A stretch of DNA of 64,000 nucleotides from CAZDCD01 sp964503885 (GCA_964503885.1 CAZDCD010000001.1:248001-312000), one strand, 5' to 3'. Shown: positions 45,398 through 54,989, counted from the first letter of the stretch. The notes: a model not told the origin generated them from the letters alone. A program made the numbers and translations.

Positions 45398-47548
45398 CTA
45401 CTCATCATTCTCTTCTGCTTCGTAAGCTTTTAGCAATTCTTCCTGAACTTCTCCCGGTACCTGTGCATATTCTGAAAATCTCATTGAGTACATGGCCCTT
45501 CCTCCTGTCATTGAGCTTAATGAAGTCGAGTAACGGTCCATGGTTGCTAAGGGTACTTTGGCCGTGATCTTTTCGAACCCTGATTCGCTTGTCATTCCCT
45601 GAACAATCGCCCTTCTGCCCTGAAGATCACTCATCACATCACCCATCCTGTCAGACGGCACAAAGACTTCAACTTCATATATGGGTTCGAGGATCTTTGG
45701 TTCGGCCTTTTTGAAGGCCATACTGAAGGCATTTCTTCCTGCAAGCCTGAACGAAATTTCATTGGAATCGACAGGGTGCATTTTCCCGTCGTACACACAT
45801 ACTTTAATATCACGTGCATAGGAGCCTGTGAGTGGTCCCTCTTCCATTTTTTCCATAATTCCCTTAAGGATTGCCGGTAAAAACCGGGCATCTATCGAAC
45901 CGCCAACGATACAATTATAATAGATCAATTTACCACCCCATTGCAGATCATGCTCCTCTTTTGCCCTGACAGAAATTTTATATTCCTTACCATCGATCTT
46001 ATACATGGTCGGATCGGCTGATCCTTCATAGTAAGGTTCAATGATCAAGTGTACTTCCCCGAACTGTCCTGCCCCGCCCGACTGCTTTTTATGCCTGTAG
46101 TCGGCCTGGGCGATCTTGGTGATGGTTTCTCTGTAGGGTATCCGGGGTTTTAGAAATTCTGTCTCCAGCTTATAAATATTATCAAGGTGCCATTTCAGGA
46201 TATTAAGATGGTATTCTCCCTGGCCCGACAGGATGATCTGTTTTAGTTCCTTTGAATATTCAACCCTGATGGTCGGATCTTCTTCGCGCATTTTTTGCAG
46301 CGCTTCGCCCAGTTTTTCCTCATCACCTTCACTGACAGGTTTTATAGCTGTTCTGTATTTGGGTTCCGGAAAATCAATCGGGGCAAATTTTATGTCGGAC
46401 GAGGTGGACAACGTATGATTTGTTTTTGTGCCCTTAAGTTTAACAGTGGTTCCGAGGTCACCGGCAATCATCGAAGCTACCTTCGTCCTGTTTTTTCCTG
46501 CAGTCAGAAATATCTGCGAGAGCCGTTCCTTGTTATGGGTTGAATTATTAACCACATCGAGAGCCTCTTTGATTTCGCCCGACATAACCTTGAAAGAATT
46601 GATTCCACCCACATGAGATTCATAAGCGGTCTTAAACACAAACAAAGTAGGTGGTCCTGATCTCTCACATTTGATTTCCTTATTTCCTGCCTTCGGCGCA
46701 GGCATTTCAGCCGGAGATGGCGCCACATTTGCAATGAATTCCATCAGCCGGTTGACACCGATATTCTTTTTTGCCGAAGTACAAAATACAGGAAAGATAC
46801 CTCTGTTAATAAGTCCTGCAGTAATGCCTTTTCTCATTTCATCCTCGGTAAGCGTATCATTTTCGAAGAAAAGTTCCATCAGGGCCTCGTCATTTTCTGC
46901 AGCTTTTTCAACGAGCTCACTCTGCAGTGCCGATGCCTGGTCTGCCAGGTTCGCCGGAATATCAGAGATCTGAGGCTTACCACTGTCATCAGGATATGAG
47001 TACATTTTCATGGTCAGCACATCGATCACGGCCTTGAACCCTGAACCGGTTTCAACCGGAAACTGAACCAGTGTAATCTTGTTGCCAAACCGTTCCCTTG
47101 TTGTTTCGATTGTTTTTTCCCAGTTGGCTTTTTCATGATCAAGGTGATTCACGACGATGATCATGGGCTTTTTCATCCTGGAAATATACCGGTTATGGAT
47201 TTCTGCTCCTACCTCAATACCATTCTGTGCATTCAGCACCATTACAGCCGTATCGGCAATATGAAGAGAAGACACAACACCACCGATAAAATCATCGAGT
47301 CCCGGAGCATCAAGTATATTAATTTTTGCATTTGCCGTTTCAGTGTATAAAAGGGAGGAAAAAATGGAGTTTTCATTTGCCTGTTCTATTTCTTTAAAAT
47401 CAGACACAGTATTTTTGGAGCTAACATCGCCCCTGCGGTCGATCACACCACCATTAAACAGCATAGTCTCCGCAAGTGTGGTTTTTCCCGAACCCGAATT
47501 ACCTGCTAAAACAATATTTCTGATTTGCTCGGTAGAATATGTTTTCAT
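45398..47548 (-). CDS. fusA2: Elongation factor G paralogue (EF-G2 type), altered GTPase site
   Basis: 716 residues with the full EF-G layout (G, II, III, IV, V; domain III RVEYSKELKQIILSGQGEYH, domain V MGDVMSDLQGRRAIVQGM). The P-loop is GNSGSGKTT instead of AHIDAGKTT. The switch I RGITI motif is replaced (NENSIFSS), and switch II reads DAPGLDDF, with Leu84 where canonical EF-G has the catalytic His. NHLD stands for NKxD. So it probably binds the ribosome with little or no GTP hydrolysis. I recall that a Bacteroides EF-G2 lacking GTPase activity supports translation under carbon starvation; this looks like the same type. It is divergent from rpsL-rpsG-fusA. Confidence 0.9.
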   Translation of the reverse strand: MKTYSTEQIRNIVLAGNSGSGKTTLAETMLFNGGVIDRRGDVSSKNTVSDFKEIEQANENSIFSSLLYTETANAKINILDAPGLDDFIGGVVSSLHIADTAVMVLNAQNGIEVGAEIHNRYISRMKKPMIIVVNHLDHEKANWEKTIETTRERFGNKITLVQFPVETGSGFKAVIDVLTMKMYSYPDDSGKPQISDIPANLADQASALQSELVEKAAENDEALMELFFENDTLTEDEMRKGITAGLINRGIFPVFCTSAKKNIGVNRLMEFIANVAPSPAEMPAPKAGNKEIKCERSGPPTLFVFKTAYESHVGGINSFKVMSGEIKEALDVVNNSTHNKERLSQIFLTAGKNRTKVASMIAGDLGTTVKLKGTKTNHTLSTSSDIKFAPIDFPEPKYRTAIKPVSEGDEEKLGEALQKMREEDPTIRVEYSKELKQIILSGQGEYHLNILKWHLDNIYKLETEFLKPRIPYRETITKIAQADYRHKKQSGGAGQFGEVHLIIEPYYEGSADPTMYKIDGKEYKISVRAKEEHDLQWGGKLIYYNCIVGGSIDARFLPAILKGIMEKMEEGPLTGSYARDIKVCVYDGKMHPVDSNEISFRLAGRNAFSMAFKKAEPKILEPIYEVEVFVPSDRMGDVMSDLQGRRAIVQGMTSESGFEKITAKVPLATMDRYSTSLSSMTGGRAMYSMRFSEYAQVPGEVQEELLKAYEAEENDE

Positions 47549-47604
47549 TTCATTACATTGATTATATTATACATACTAAAAAGATACGGCTTTTCAAGGA
47601 CTTG

Positions 47605-47634
47605 CAAAAATAGTAATTTTTTAAAAAGAAGCAA
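47605..47634 (-). promoter_or_regulatory. Promoter of the EF-G paralogue gene
   Basis: On the minus strand TTG (47632-47634), 19 bases, then TATTTTTG (47605-47612), about 57 bases before the ATG. Full match to the Bacteroidota housekeeping consensus. Confidence 0.6.
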
Positions 47635-47671
47635 GATGGTTAAAATTCATTAAAATTTATTTTACCAGTTG

Positions 47672-47701
47672 TTGTTTTTAATAAAAAATCCTCTACCTTT
47701 G
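47672..47701 (+). promoter_or_regulatory. rpsL: Promoter of the rpsL operon
   Basis: TTG (47672-47674), 19 bases, then TACCTTTG (47694-47701), about 33 bases before the rpsL ATG. It is the main candidate for transcription of the str genes and possibly the whole ribosomal cluster; I saw no comparable promoter inside the tightly packed S10-spc part. Confidence 0.7.
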
Positions 47702-47734
47702 CAAGCCAAATTAAGAAAATACTCAATAGTTTTT

Positions 47735-48109
47735 ATGCCGACAATACAGCAATTAGTAAGAAAAGGAAGGAGCAATATTGCATTCAAAAGCAAGTCTCCG
47801 GCGCTTGATTCTTGTCCCCAGAAACGCGGTGTTTGTGTGCGTGTATACACCACCACTCCGAAGAAACCTAACTCGGCTATGAGGAAGGTTGCACGCGTCA
47901 GGTTGACTCATGGAAAAGAAGTGAATGCATACATACCCGGTGAAGGCCACAATTTGCAGGAGCACTCTATTGTATTAATACGGGGCGGCAGGGTCAAAGA
48001 CCTTCCCGGTGTAAGGTATCACATTATCCGTGGAGCTATCGACACATCAGGTGTGGAAGGAAGGACCCAGAGAAGGTCGAAATACGGAACTAAGAGACCA
48101 AAGAAATAA
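47735..48109 (+). CDS. rpsL: 30S ribosomal protein S12
   Basis: 124 residues from the ATG at 47735 (MPTIQQLVRKGR); the frame continues upstream, but the promoter lies there. Conserved TTTPKKPNSAMRKVARVRL and GGRVKDLPGVRYH are intact, including both Lys positions linked to streptomycin resistance, so no resistance change is visible. S12 sits at the decoding centre. First gene of the str part of the cluster. Confidence 0.98.
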   Translation: MPTIQQLVRKGRSNIAFKSKSPALDSCPQKRGVCVRVYTTTPKKPNSAMRKVARVRLTHGKEVNAYIPGEGHNLQEHSIVLIRGGRVKDLPGVRYHIIRGAIDTSGVEGRTQRRSKYGTKRPKK

Positions 48110-48125
48110 TTAGTGTTGAACGACG

Positions 48126-48602
48126 ATGAGAAAGACAAAACCAAAGAAGCGCATTACTTTGCCTGATCCCAAATACAACGATCAGCTTGTTACCAGGTTT
48201 GTTAACAATCTTATGCTGAGAGGGAAAAAATCTGTGGCATACAAGATATTCTATGATGCAATGGAGATTATCGAAAGCCGGTCAAAAGATATTGAAGGAT
48301 CTCCTCTGGACATTTGGAAAAAAGCGCTTGAAAACATTACACCGCAGGTAGAAGTCAAGAGTCGGCGTGTTGGAGGCGCGACCTTTCAGGTACCTACTGA
48401 AATACGTACAGACAGAAAGACCTCCATCAGCATGAAGAACCTCATTCTTTTTGCGCAAAAAAGAGCGGGAAAGTCGATGAGTGAAAAGCTTGCTGCCGAA
48501 ATTCTGGCGGCATATAACAACGAAGGTGGTGCATTTAAGAAAAAAGAAGATACTCACAGGATGGCAGAAGCAAACAAAGCGTTTGCTCATTTTCGCTTTT
48601 AA
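48126..48602 (+). CDS. rpsG: 30S ribosomal protein S7
   Basis: 158 residues, normal length. Family motifs VTRFVNNLMLRGKKSVAYKI and RRVGGATFQVPTEIRTDRK are present. It starts assembly of the 30S head by binding 16S rRNA. Second gene after rpsL, 16 bases apart. Confidence 0.98.
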   Translation: MRKTKPKKRITLPDPKYNDQLVTRFVNNLMLRGKKSVAYKIFYDAMEIIESRSKDIEGSPLDIWKKALENITPQVEVKSRRVGGATFQVPTEIRTDRKTSISMKNLILFAQKRAGKSMSEKLAAEILAAYNNEGGAFKKKEDTHRMAEANKAFAHFRF

Positions 48603-48658
48603 CAAGGGTATTTGACATAAGGACAGACAATTATAGTTGCTAGCTGATAATTAGTACA

Positions 48659-50767
48659 ATGAGTTTAGATTTACATTATACCAGGAATATTGGGATTATG
48701 GCCCATATTGATGCCGGTAAGACCACAACTACCGAGCGTATCCTGTTCTATACAGGCATCACGCACCGGCTGGGAGAAGTGCACGAGGGGTCTGCGGCGA
48801 TGGATTGGATGATACAGGAACAGGAACGGGGTATTACCATCACATCAGCCGCAACAACAGCCTTCTGGAAATACAACAATCAAAATTACAAAATCAACAT
48901 TATCGATACTCCGGGACACGTTGATTTCACTGTTGAAGTCGAGCGGTCGTTGCGTGTATTGGATAGTGCTATTGCTGTTTTTTGTGCTGTCGGTGGTGTT
49001 GAACCGCAATCCGAAACAGTATGGCGTCAGGCCGATAAATATAACGTCCCGCGTATTGCCTTCATCAATAAGATGGACCGCGTGGGGGCCGACTTTTTTG
49101 GTGTAGTAAGCCAGATCAAGGACAAGCTGGGCGCCAACCCGGTTCCGATGCAGATTCCCATTGGTTCGGAAGAACAGTTCAAAGGGGTTATTGATCTTAT
49201 CGAACGTAAAGCAATCGTTTGGAAAGAGGATGAAAAACTGGGGATGAAATACGACTATGAAGAACTTCCCGCAGACCTGGTGGAAATTACCGAAGAATGG
49301 CGTGAAAAGCTTATTGAAGCCGTTTGTGAATCGGATGATGAGCTGCTTGAGCGCTTTTTCGAAAACCGTGAATCAATTACCGTTGAAGAGTTCCTGGAAG
49401 CAACACGTAAAGCAGTTATTAACAGAACGATCGTTCCGGTTTATTGCGGCGCTGCATTCAAAAATAAGGGCATACAACGCCTGCTTGACGGCATATGCGC
49501 TTTGCTGCCGAGTCCTCTCGATATCGGTGCGGTAAAGGGACATAACCCGCATAACGACCAGGCTATTGAAAGACAGCCCGACCCAGCCGAACCCCTGGCC
49601 GCGCTTGCATTTAAAATTGCTACAGATCCTTTCGTAGGCCGGCTGGCATTTTTGCGTGTATATTCGGGATATCTTGAACCGGGTATGGCGGTATTTAATC
49701 CCCGGACCGGCAAAAAAGACAGGATTTCCCGTCTGTACCAGATGCACGCCAATAAACAAAATCCCAGGGAACGGATTGAAGCCGGCGATATCTGTGCCGT
49801 TGTTGGTTTAAAGGATTTACATACCGGGGACACACTTTGCGATATTAAAAAGCCTATTTATTTAGAATCGATGACTTTCCCCGAGCCGGTGATCGGTATT
49901 GCCATTGAACCGAAAACACAGGCCGATATCGACCGTCTTGGCTTAGCCCTGAATAAGCTTGCTGAAGAAGATCCGACATTCAGGGTAAAGACTGATGCAG
50001 AAACCGGTCAGACGATAATAAGCGGTATGGGCGAGCTTCATCTTGATGTGCTTCTAGACAGGATGAGACGCGAGTTCAAAGTCGAATGCAATCAGGGTGC
50101 TCCCCAGGTGGCATACAAAGAAGCCGTTACCACCAAGGTTAATCACCGCGAAGTCTTCAAAAAACAAACAGGAGGCAGGGGAAAATATGCCGATATCACG
50201 GTTGAGGTATCACCTGCCGACGAAGGATTTAGCGGTTTGCAATTCATCGATGAAATTAAAGGCGGAAATATACCGCGTGAATACATACCTTCTGTTGAAA
50301 AAGGATTTAAACAAGCCATGCGTAACGGAGTATTGGCAGGATTTCCTGTGGACAGCCTGCGTGTGGTGCTGAAAGACGGATCATACCATCCTGTGGATTC
50401 AGACTCCCTTTCCTTTGAAATCGCTGCCAAATATGCATTCAGGCATGCGCTGCAGAAATCAAAGGTTGTATTGCTGGAACCGGTCATGTCGGTCGAAGTG
50501 GTTACTCCGGAAGAATATATGGGTGATATAATCGCCGACTTCAACCGCAGAAGGGGACAGGTAGAAGGTATGGAATCAAAGGCAGGTGGACGGGTAATTA
50601 AAGTAACCGTTCCGTTGGCCGAACAATTCGGATATGTTACCATATTGCGCACTATAACATCAGGAAGGGCAACATCTACAATGGAATTTTCACATTATGA
50701 GGAAGTTCCACCGGAAATCGCAAAACAGGTCATAGAGAAAATTCAAGGAACCAAAGCATTTGTATAA
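48659..50767 (+). CDS. fusA: Elongation factor G
   Basis: 702 residues with canonical GTPase motifs: AHIDAGKTTTTERIL, the switch I QERGITITSAA, switch II DTPGHVDF and NKMD. Domain IV (YHPVDSDSLSFE) and domain V (EYMGDIIADFNRRRGQVEGM) are complete. It drives translocation with GTP hydrolysis. In contrast to the paralogue at 45398, all catalytic residues are kept. It lies 56 bases after rpsG and 20 before rpsJ; tuf is absent here, as in other Bacteroidota. Confidence 0.98.
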   Translation: MSLDLHYTRNIGIMAHIDAGKTTTTERILFYTGITHRLGEVHEGSAAMDWMIQEQERGITITSAATTAFWKYNNQNYKINIIDTPGHVDFTVEVERSLRVLDSAIAVFCAVGGVEPQSETVWRQADKYNVPRIAFINKMDRVGADFFGVVSQIKDKLGANPVPMQIPIGSEEQFKGVIDLIERKAIVWKEDEKLGMKYDYEELPADLVEITEEWREKLIEAVCESDDELLERFFENRESITVEEFLEATRKAVINRTIVPVYCGAAFKNKGIQRLLDGICALLPSPLDIGAVKGHNPHNDQAIERQPDPAEPLAALAFKIATDPFVGRLAFLRVYSGYLEPGMAVFNPRTGKKDRISRLYQMHANKQNPRERIEAGDICAVVGLKDLHTGDTLCDIKKPIYLESMTFPEPVIGIAIEPKTQADIDRLGLALNKLAEEDPTFRVKTDAETGQTIISGMGELHLDVLLDRMRREFKVECNQGAPQVAYKEAVTTKVNHREVFKKQTGGRGKYADITVEVSPADEGFSGLQFIDEIKGGNIPREYIPSVEKGFKQAMRNGVLAGFPVDSLRVVLKDGSYHPVDSDSLSFEIAAKYAFRHALQKSKVVLLEPVMSVEVVTPEEYMGDIIADFNRRRGQVEGMESKAGGRVIKVTVPLAEQFGYVTILRTITSGRATSTMEFSHYEEVPPEIAKQVIEKIQGTKAFV

Positions 50768-50787
50768 AATTATATTAGGTAAAACCA

Positions 50788-51093
50788 ATGAGCCAGAAGA
50801 TTAGAATAAAACTTAAGTCGTACGATCATAACCTGGTAGATAAGTCGGCTGAGAAAATTGTAAAAACCGTAAAATCCACAGGTGCTGTGGTTAGCGGACC
50901 CATTCCATTGCCTACGCATAAACGTGTATTTACCGTTTTGCGTTCGCCTTTTGTAAATAAGAAATCCCGTGAACAATTTCAACTTTCTTCGTTCAAAAGA
51001 TTGCTCGATATATACAGCTCAACACCAAAAACAATCGATGCTCTTATGAAATTGGAACTACCCAGCGGAGTTGAAGTTGAAATTAAGGTTTAA
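50788..51093 (+). CDS. rpsJ: 30S ribosomal protein S10
   Basis: 101 residues. Motifs KIRIKLKSYDHNLVDKSAEK and GPIPLPTHKRVFTVLRSPF are typical. First gene of the S10 part; also the NusE subunit of antitermination complexes in other bacteria. Confidence 0.98.
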   Translation: MSQKIRIKLKSYDHNLVDKSAEKIVKTVKSTGAVVSGPIPLPTHKRVFTVLRSPFVNKKSREQFQLSSFKRLLDIYSSTPKTIDALMKLELPSGVEVEIKV

Positions 51094-51113
51094 ACGGATT
51101 AAATTGTAAGAAT

Positions 51114-51743
51114 ATGCCAGGATTAATTGGAAAAAAGGTTGGAATGACTTCCGTTTTCGATGAAAACGGAAACAATATACCCTGTACGGTATTGGAAGCA
51201 GGTCCGTGTATTATTACACAGGTAAAGACCGAAGAAAAGGATGGTTATGATGGTATTCAGCTTGCTTACGAGGAAATGAAGGAGAGCAAAGCAACCAAAG
51301 CCATGATCGGACATTTCAAGAAGGCAGGAACTACCCCAAAACGTCGTATGATAGAATTAAAGGGCTTTGTCAAAGATTGGAAACCGGGTGATATAATCAC
51401 TGTTGAATACTTCAAAAACGATCAATGGCTCGATGTGACTGCCAAATCAAAGGGCAAAGGATTTCAGGGGGTAGTCAAGCGGCACGGATTCAGAGGAGTC
51501 AACGATGCCACACACGGACAGCATAACCGCGCCAGACATCCCGGTTCTATGGGTGCATCGTCATTCCCTTCCAGAGTTTTTAAGGGAATGCGGATGGGCG
51601 GCCAGACGGGCAACAAAATGGTTAAAATACTAAACCTGAAGATCGTAAAGATCGTGCCGGAAAATAACCTGATCCTGCTGAAAGGATCGGTGCCCGGATC
51701 GATTGGTTCATATGTGGTCATCGAAAGTCCTGACAGGACTTAA
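51114..51743 (+). CDS. rplC: 50S ribosomal protein L3
   Basis: 209 residues. Begins MPGLIGKKVGMTSVFDENG; conserved core KGKGFQGVVKRHGFRG and GMRMGGQTGNK. Binds 23S rRNA near the peptidyl-transferase centre. Confidence 0.98.
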   Translation: MPGLIGKKVGMTSVFDENGNNIPCTVLEAGPCIITQVKTEEKDGYDGIQLAYEEMKESKATKAMIGHFKKAGTTPKRRMIELKGFVKDWKPGDIITVEYFKNDQWLDVTAKSKGKGFQGVVKRHGFRGVNDATHGQHNRARHPGSMGASSFPSRVFKGMRMGGQTGNKMVKILNLKIVKIVPENNLILLKGSVPGSIGSYVVIESPDRT

Positions 51744-51761
51744 TCATAATTTGCAGAAAGA

Positions 51762-52388
51762 ATGAAAGTAAGTGTATTAAGCATCAAAGGTGAAGATACC
51801 GGCAAAAAGGTTGAACTGAAAGATTCGATTTTCTCGATCGAACCCAACGATCATGCCATATATCTTGATGTGAAACAATATCTTGCGAATAACCGTCAGG
51901 GTACTCATAAATCCAAGGAAAAATGGGAAATTATTGGTAGCACCCGCAAGATAAAAAGGCAGAAAGGTACCGGCACAGCCCGTGCAGGAAGCATTAAATC
52001 ACCTGTATTCAGGGGTGGCGGACGCATTTTCGGCCCTCAGCCAAGAGATTACAGCTTTAAGCTCAACAAAAAAGTCAAACAGCTGGCACGTAAATCTGCC
52101 CTTACCTATAAAGCAAAGAATGCAGCCATTATGGTTATGGAGGATTTTTCACTCGAAGCACCTAAAACAAGGGATTACCAGAGCATCCTGGACAACCTTC
52201 AGGTTTCCGGAAAAAAATCACTGATCATTTTAAACAATCTTGATAAAAACATCTACCTGTCATCCAGAAACCTGCCCTATTCAAGGGTTTTACCGATTTC
52301 TGAAATGACGACATACGATATAATGAATTGCTCCTCCCTGATTTTTGTGGAGAGCGCAATTGATGTGTTACAAAACATGCTTAATTAG
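51762..52388 (+). CDS. rplD: 50S ribosomal protein L4
   Basis: 208 residues. The loop motif KRQKGTGTARAGSIKSPVFR with GGRIFGPQPRDY lines the exit tunnel in the family. In enterobacteria L4 represses its own operon; no such leader is evident before rpsJ here. Confidence 0.98.
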   Translation: MKVSVLSIKGEDTGKKVELKDSIFSIEPNDHAIYLDVKQYLANNRQGTHKSKEKWEIIGSTRKIKRQKGTGTARAGSIKSPVFRGGGRIFGPQPRDYSFKLNKKVKQLARKSALTYKAKNAAIMVMEDFSLEAPKTRDYQSILDNLQVSGKKSLIILNNLDKNIYLSSRNLPYSRVLPISEMTTYDIMNCSSLIFVESAIDVLQNMLN

Positions 52389-52395
52389 ACGAAAC

Positions 52396-52686
52396 ATGAA
52401 CATACTTATAAAGCCGATTGTAACTGAAAAAATGACTTTACATAGTGAACGCCTGAACAGTTATGGGTTTATGGTAGATAAAAAGGCAAATAAGCTTCAA
52501 ATAAAGAAAGCCGTTGAAGATCTTTATGATGTTACTGTATCTTCAGTGAATACTATGCGTTACGGCGGCAAACGTAAGATGAGGTATACCCGTACAGGGA
52601 CTGTTTCGGGTACCACAAACTCATATAAAAAAGCAATTATTACTTTAATTGAAGGTGATTCGATAGACTTTTATAGCAATATCTGA
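52396..52686 (+). CDS. rplW: 50S ribosomal protein L23
   Basis: 96 residues from the ATG at 52396 (MNILIKPIVTEKMT); the open frame reaches back into rplD, but the ATG start gives the family length. Docking site for trigger factor and SRP at the tunnel exit. Confidence 0.97.
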   Translation: MNILIKPIVTEKMTLHSERLNSYGFMVDKKANKLQIKKAVEDLYDVTVSSVNTMRYGGKRKMRYTRTGTVSGTTNSYKKAIITLIEGDSIDFYSNI

Positions 52687-52692
52687 TAAAAC

Positions 52693-53514
52693 ATGGCTGT
52701 AAGAAAATTAAAACCTGTAACACCAGGTCAGAGACACAAAGTAATTACTTCATTCGGTGACATCACAACAAATGTTCCCGAAAAGTCGTTGCTGGAACCG
52801 TTGAAGAAATCCGGCGGAAGAAATAACACCGGAAGAATGACCATGCGATATATTGGTGGCGGACATAAACGTTCATATCGCCTGATCGATTTCCACAGGA
52901 ATAAGGACGGAATTTCCGCAATAGTCAAATCGATTGAATATGACCCCAACCGCACTGCACGTATTGCGCTGCTTATTTATGAAGACGGTGATAAAAGATA
53001 CATCATTGCCCCGCATGGATTGAAGGTTGGACAGGTTATCCGTTCCGGCAGCGGCATTGCACCTGAAATTGGCAATTGCCTTACACTGGGAGAAATACCC
53101 CTCGGTACTCTTGTCCATAACATTGAGTTGAGACCCGGTCAGGGAGGTGTTCTTGCCAGAAGTGCAGGCTCATATGCACAGCTGACTTCACGCGACGGTA
53201 AATATGCCATCATCAAGCTGCCTTCGGGAGAATCACGGATGGTGTTGACCACCTGCAGAGCAACCATAGGTACGGTTTCAAATTCAGATCATGGTCTTGA
53301 ACAATCGGGCAAGGCCGGAAGATCGAGATGGCTGGGAAGGAGGCCGCGCACAAGGGGTGTAGCCATGAACCCGGTTGACCATCCTATGGGTGGCGGCGAA
53401 GGCAAGGCTTCAGGAGGTCATCCGCGCTCACGGAAGGGGATCCCTTCCAAAGGGTATAAAACCCGCTCCAAGAAGAAGCCATCTAATAAATATATTGTTG
53501 AAAAGAGAAAGTAA
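52693..53514 (+). CDS. rplB: 50S ribosomal protein L2
   Basis: 273 residues. Motifs GGGHKRSYRLIDF, GGVLARSAGSYAQL and the C-terminal GVAMNPVDHPMGGGEGK with the conserved His. Needed for subunit joining and peptidyl transfer. Six bases after rplW. Confidence 0.98.
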   Translation: MAVRKLKPVTPGQRHKVITSFGDITTNVPEKSLLEPLKKSGGRNNTGRMTMRYIGGGHKRSYRLIDFHRNKDGISAIVKSIEYDPNRTARIALLIYEDGDKRYIIAPHGLKVGQVIRSGSGIAPEIGNCLTLGEIPLGTLVHNIELRPGQGGVLARSAGSYAQLTSRDGKYAIIKLPSGESRMVLTTCRATIGTVSNSDHGLEQSGKAGRSRWLGRRPRTRGVAMNPVDHPMGGGEGKASGGHPRSRKGIPSKGYKTRSKKKPSNKYIVEKRK

Positions 53515-53531
53515 TATAAGCATTTAATACT

Positions 53532-53798
53532 ATGAGTCGCTCAGTAAAAAAAGGTCCGTTCATTGATTACAAGCTCGAAAAGAGGGTATTGGATTTGAAC
53601 AAATCCAATAAAAAGTCGGTAGTCAAAACGTGGTCAAGAAGATCTGAAATTTCGCCTGATTTCGTAGGGCATACTATAGCTGTTCATAACGGCAATAAGT
53701 TTATTCCGGTATATGTAACCGAAAATATGGTGGGCCATAAGCTTGGTGAATTTGCACCTACCCGCATATTCAGGGGACATGGAGGAAAACAGAGATAA
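53532..53798 (+). CDS. rpsS: 30S ribosomal protein S19
   Basis: 88 residues. Begins MSRSVKKGPFIDYKLEK and ends GEFAPTRIFRGHGGKQR, both family hallmarks. 30S head protein, 17 bases after rplB. Confidence 0.98.
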   Translation: MSRSVKKGPFIDYKLEKRVLDLNKSNKKSVVKTWSRRSEISPDFVGHTIAVHNGNKFIPVYVTENMVGHKLGEFAPTRIFRGHGGKQR

Positions 53799-53830
53799 AT
53801 TGTTCGTAGATCCAAAAAAGAGACAAAGAA

Positions 53831-54256
53831 ATGGGTGCTAGAAAAAGACTAATGGCTGAGAAATTAAAAGAAGAACGGAAAGACCAGTACATGGCCGTTC
53901 TCAAAAATTGCCCTACGTCACCACGTAAGATGCGGCTTATGGCCGACCTTATAAGGGGCGTTGAGGTAAACAGGGCCCTGGATTTGCTCAAATTCAGCCA
54001 TAAAGAACCTTCAAAAAAACTTGAAAAATTATTGTTGTCGGCAATTTCGAACTGGCAAAAGAAAAACGAGGATACACGCCTTGAGAACAGCAATCTGGTT
54101 GTAAAAGAAATTTTTGTCGACCAGGGCAGATCTCTAAAGAGATTAAGGCCTGCCCCACAGGGAAGAGCTTACCGCATCAGGAAACGGTCCAACCATGTGA
54201 CGGTCATTTTGGATAGCCTGACATTGAATAACGAAACAGAAAGTAAAACAAATTAA
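53831..54256 (+). CDS. rplV: 50S ribosomal protein L22
   Basis: 141 residues. Core motifs SPRKMRLMADLIRGVEVNRA and RPAPQGRAYRIRKRSNHV are present; a short N-terminal extension (about 20 residues, MGARKRLMAEKLKEER) precedes the core, as usual in Bacteroidota. Its beta-hairpin lines the exit tunnel. Confidence 0.97.
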   Translation: MGARKRLMAEKLKEERKDQYMAVLKNCPTSPRKMRLMADLIRGVEVNRALDLLKFSHKEPSKKLEKLLLSAISNWQKKNEDTRLENSNLVVKEIFVDQGRSLKRLRPAPQGRAYRIRKRSNHVTVILDSLTLNNETESKTN

Positions 54257-54261
54257 TATTA

Positions 54262-54960
54262 ATGGGACAAAAAGCAAATCCTATCAGCAACAGGTTGGGA
54301 ATCATCAAAGGCTGGGATTCCAATTGGTTCGGCGGCAATAATTATTCCGACAAGCTGACGGAGGATTTTAAAATCCGTAAATACCTGAACGCCCGTCTTG
54401 CAAAAGCAAGCATTTCAAAAATAGTGATCGAGCGTACACTAAAGCTTATAACAGTTACTGTGAATACAGCACGCCCCGGAATAATCATCGGGAAAGGCGG
54501 ACAGGAAGTGGATAAACTGAAGGAAGAATTGAAAAAGATCACCAATAAGGAGGTTCAGATCAATATATTTGAGGTGAAACGGCCTGAACTCGATGCTACA
54601 ATAGTCGCCAATAATATTGCGCGGCAGCTTGAAGGTAAAATATCGTACCGGCGTGCCATAAAAATGGCCATAGCATCCACCATGCGGATGGGCGCCGAAG
54701 GCATAAAAGTGATGATCTCGGGACGGCTTGGCGGTGCTGAAATGGCCCGTTCTGAAATGTACAAGGAAGGAAGAACACCACTGCATACGTTTAGGGCAGA
54801 TATTGATTACGCTCTGGGTGAAGCGCTGACAAAGGTGGGACTGATAGGAATCAAAGTCTGGATCTGCAAAGGGGAGATCTTCGGCAAAAGAGACCTGTCG
54901 CCAAATATTGAAGCCAAACAGCAGAAATCAAAAGGCGGATTCAGAAAGAAAAGAAAATAA
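54262..54960 (+). CDS. rpsC: 30S ribosomal protein S3
   Basis: 232 residues. KH motif PGIIIGKGGQEVDKLKEEL and the C-terminal motifs GAEGIKVMISGRLGGAEMAR are complete. Part of the mRNA entry channel. Starts 5 bases after rplV. Confidence 0.98.
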   Translation: MGQKANPISNRLGIIKGWDSNWFGGNNYSDKLTEDFKIRKYLNARLAKASISKIVIERTLKLITVTVNTARPGIIIGKGGQEVDKLKEELKKITNKEVQINIFEVKRPELDATIVANNIARQLEGKISYRRAIKMAIASTMRMGAEGIKVMISGRLGGAEMARSEMYKEGRTPLHTFRADIDYALGEALTKVGLIGIKVWICKGEIFGKRDLSPNIEAKQQKSKGGFRKKRK

Positions 54961-54989
54961 AATACTAACGAGGTAATAGCTCAAATCCG

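Noticed and set aside
47549..47734. Possible structured ribosomal leader before rpsL
   Set aside because: Only two opposed promoters were found; no stable stem or known leader motif was visible by eye.
50143..50652. 169-codon minus-strand frame inside fusA
   Set aside because: Shadow of the intact EF-G domains IV and V.
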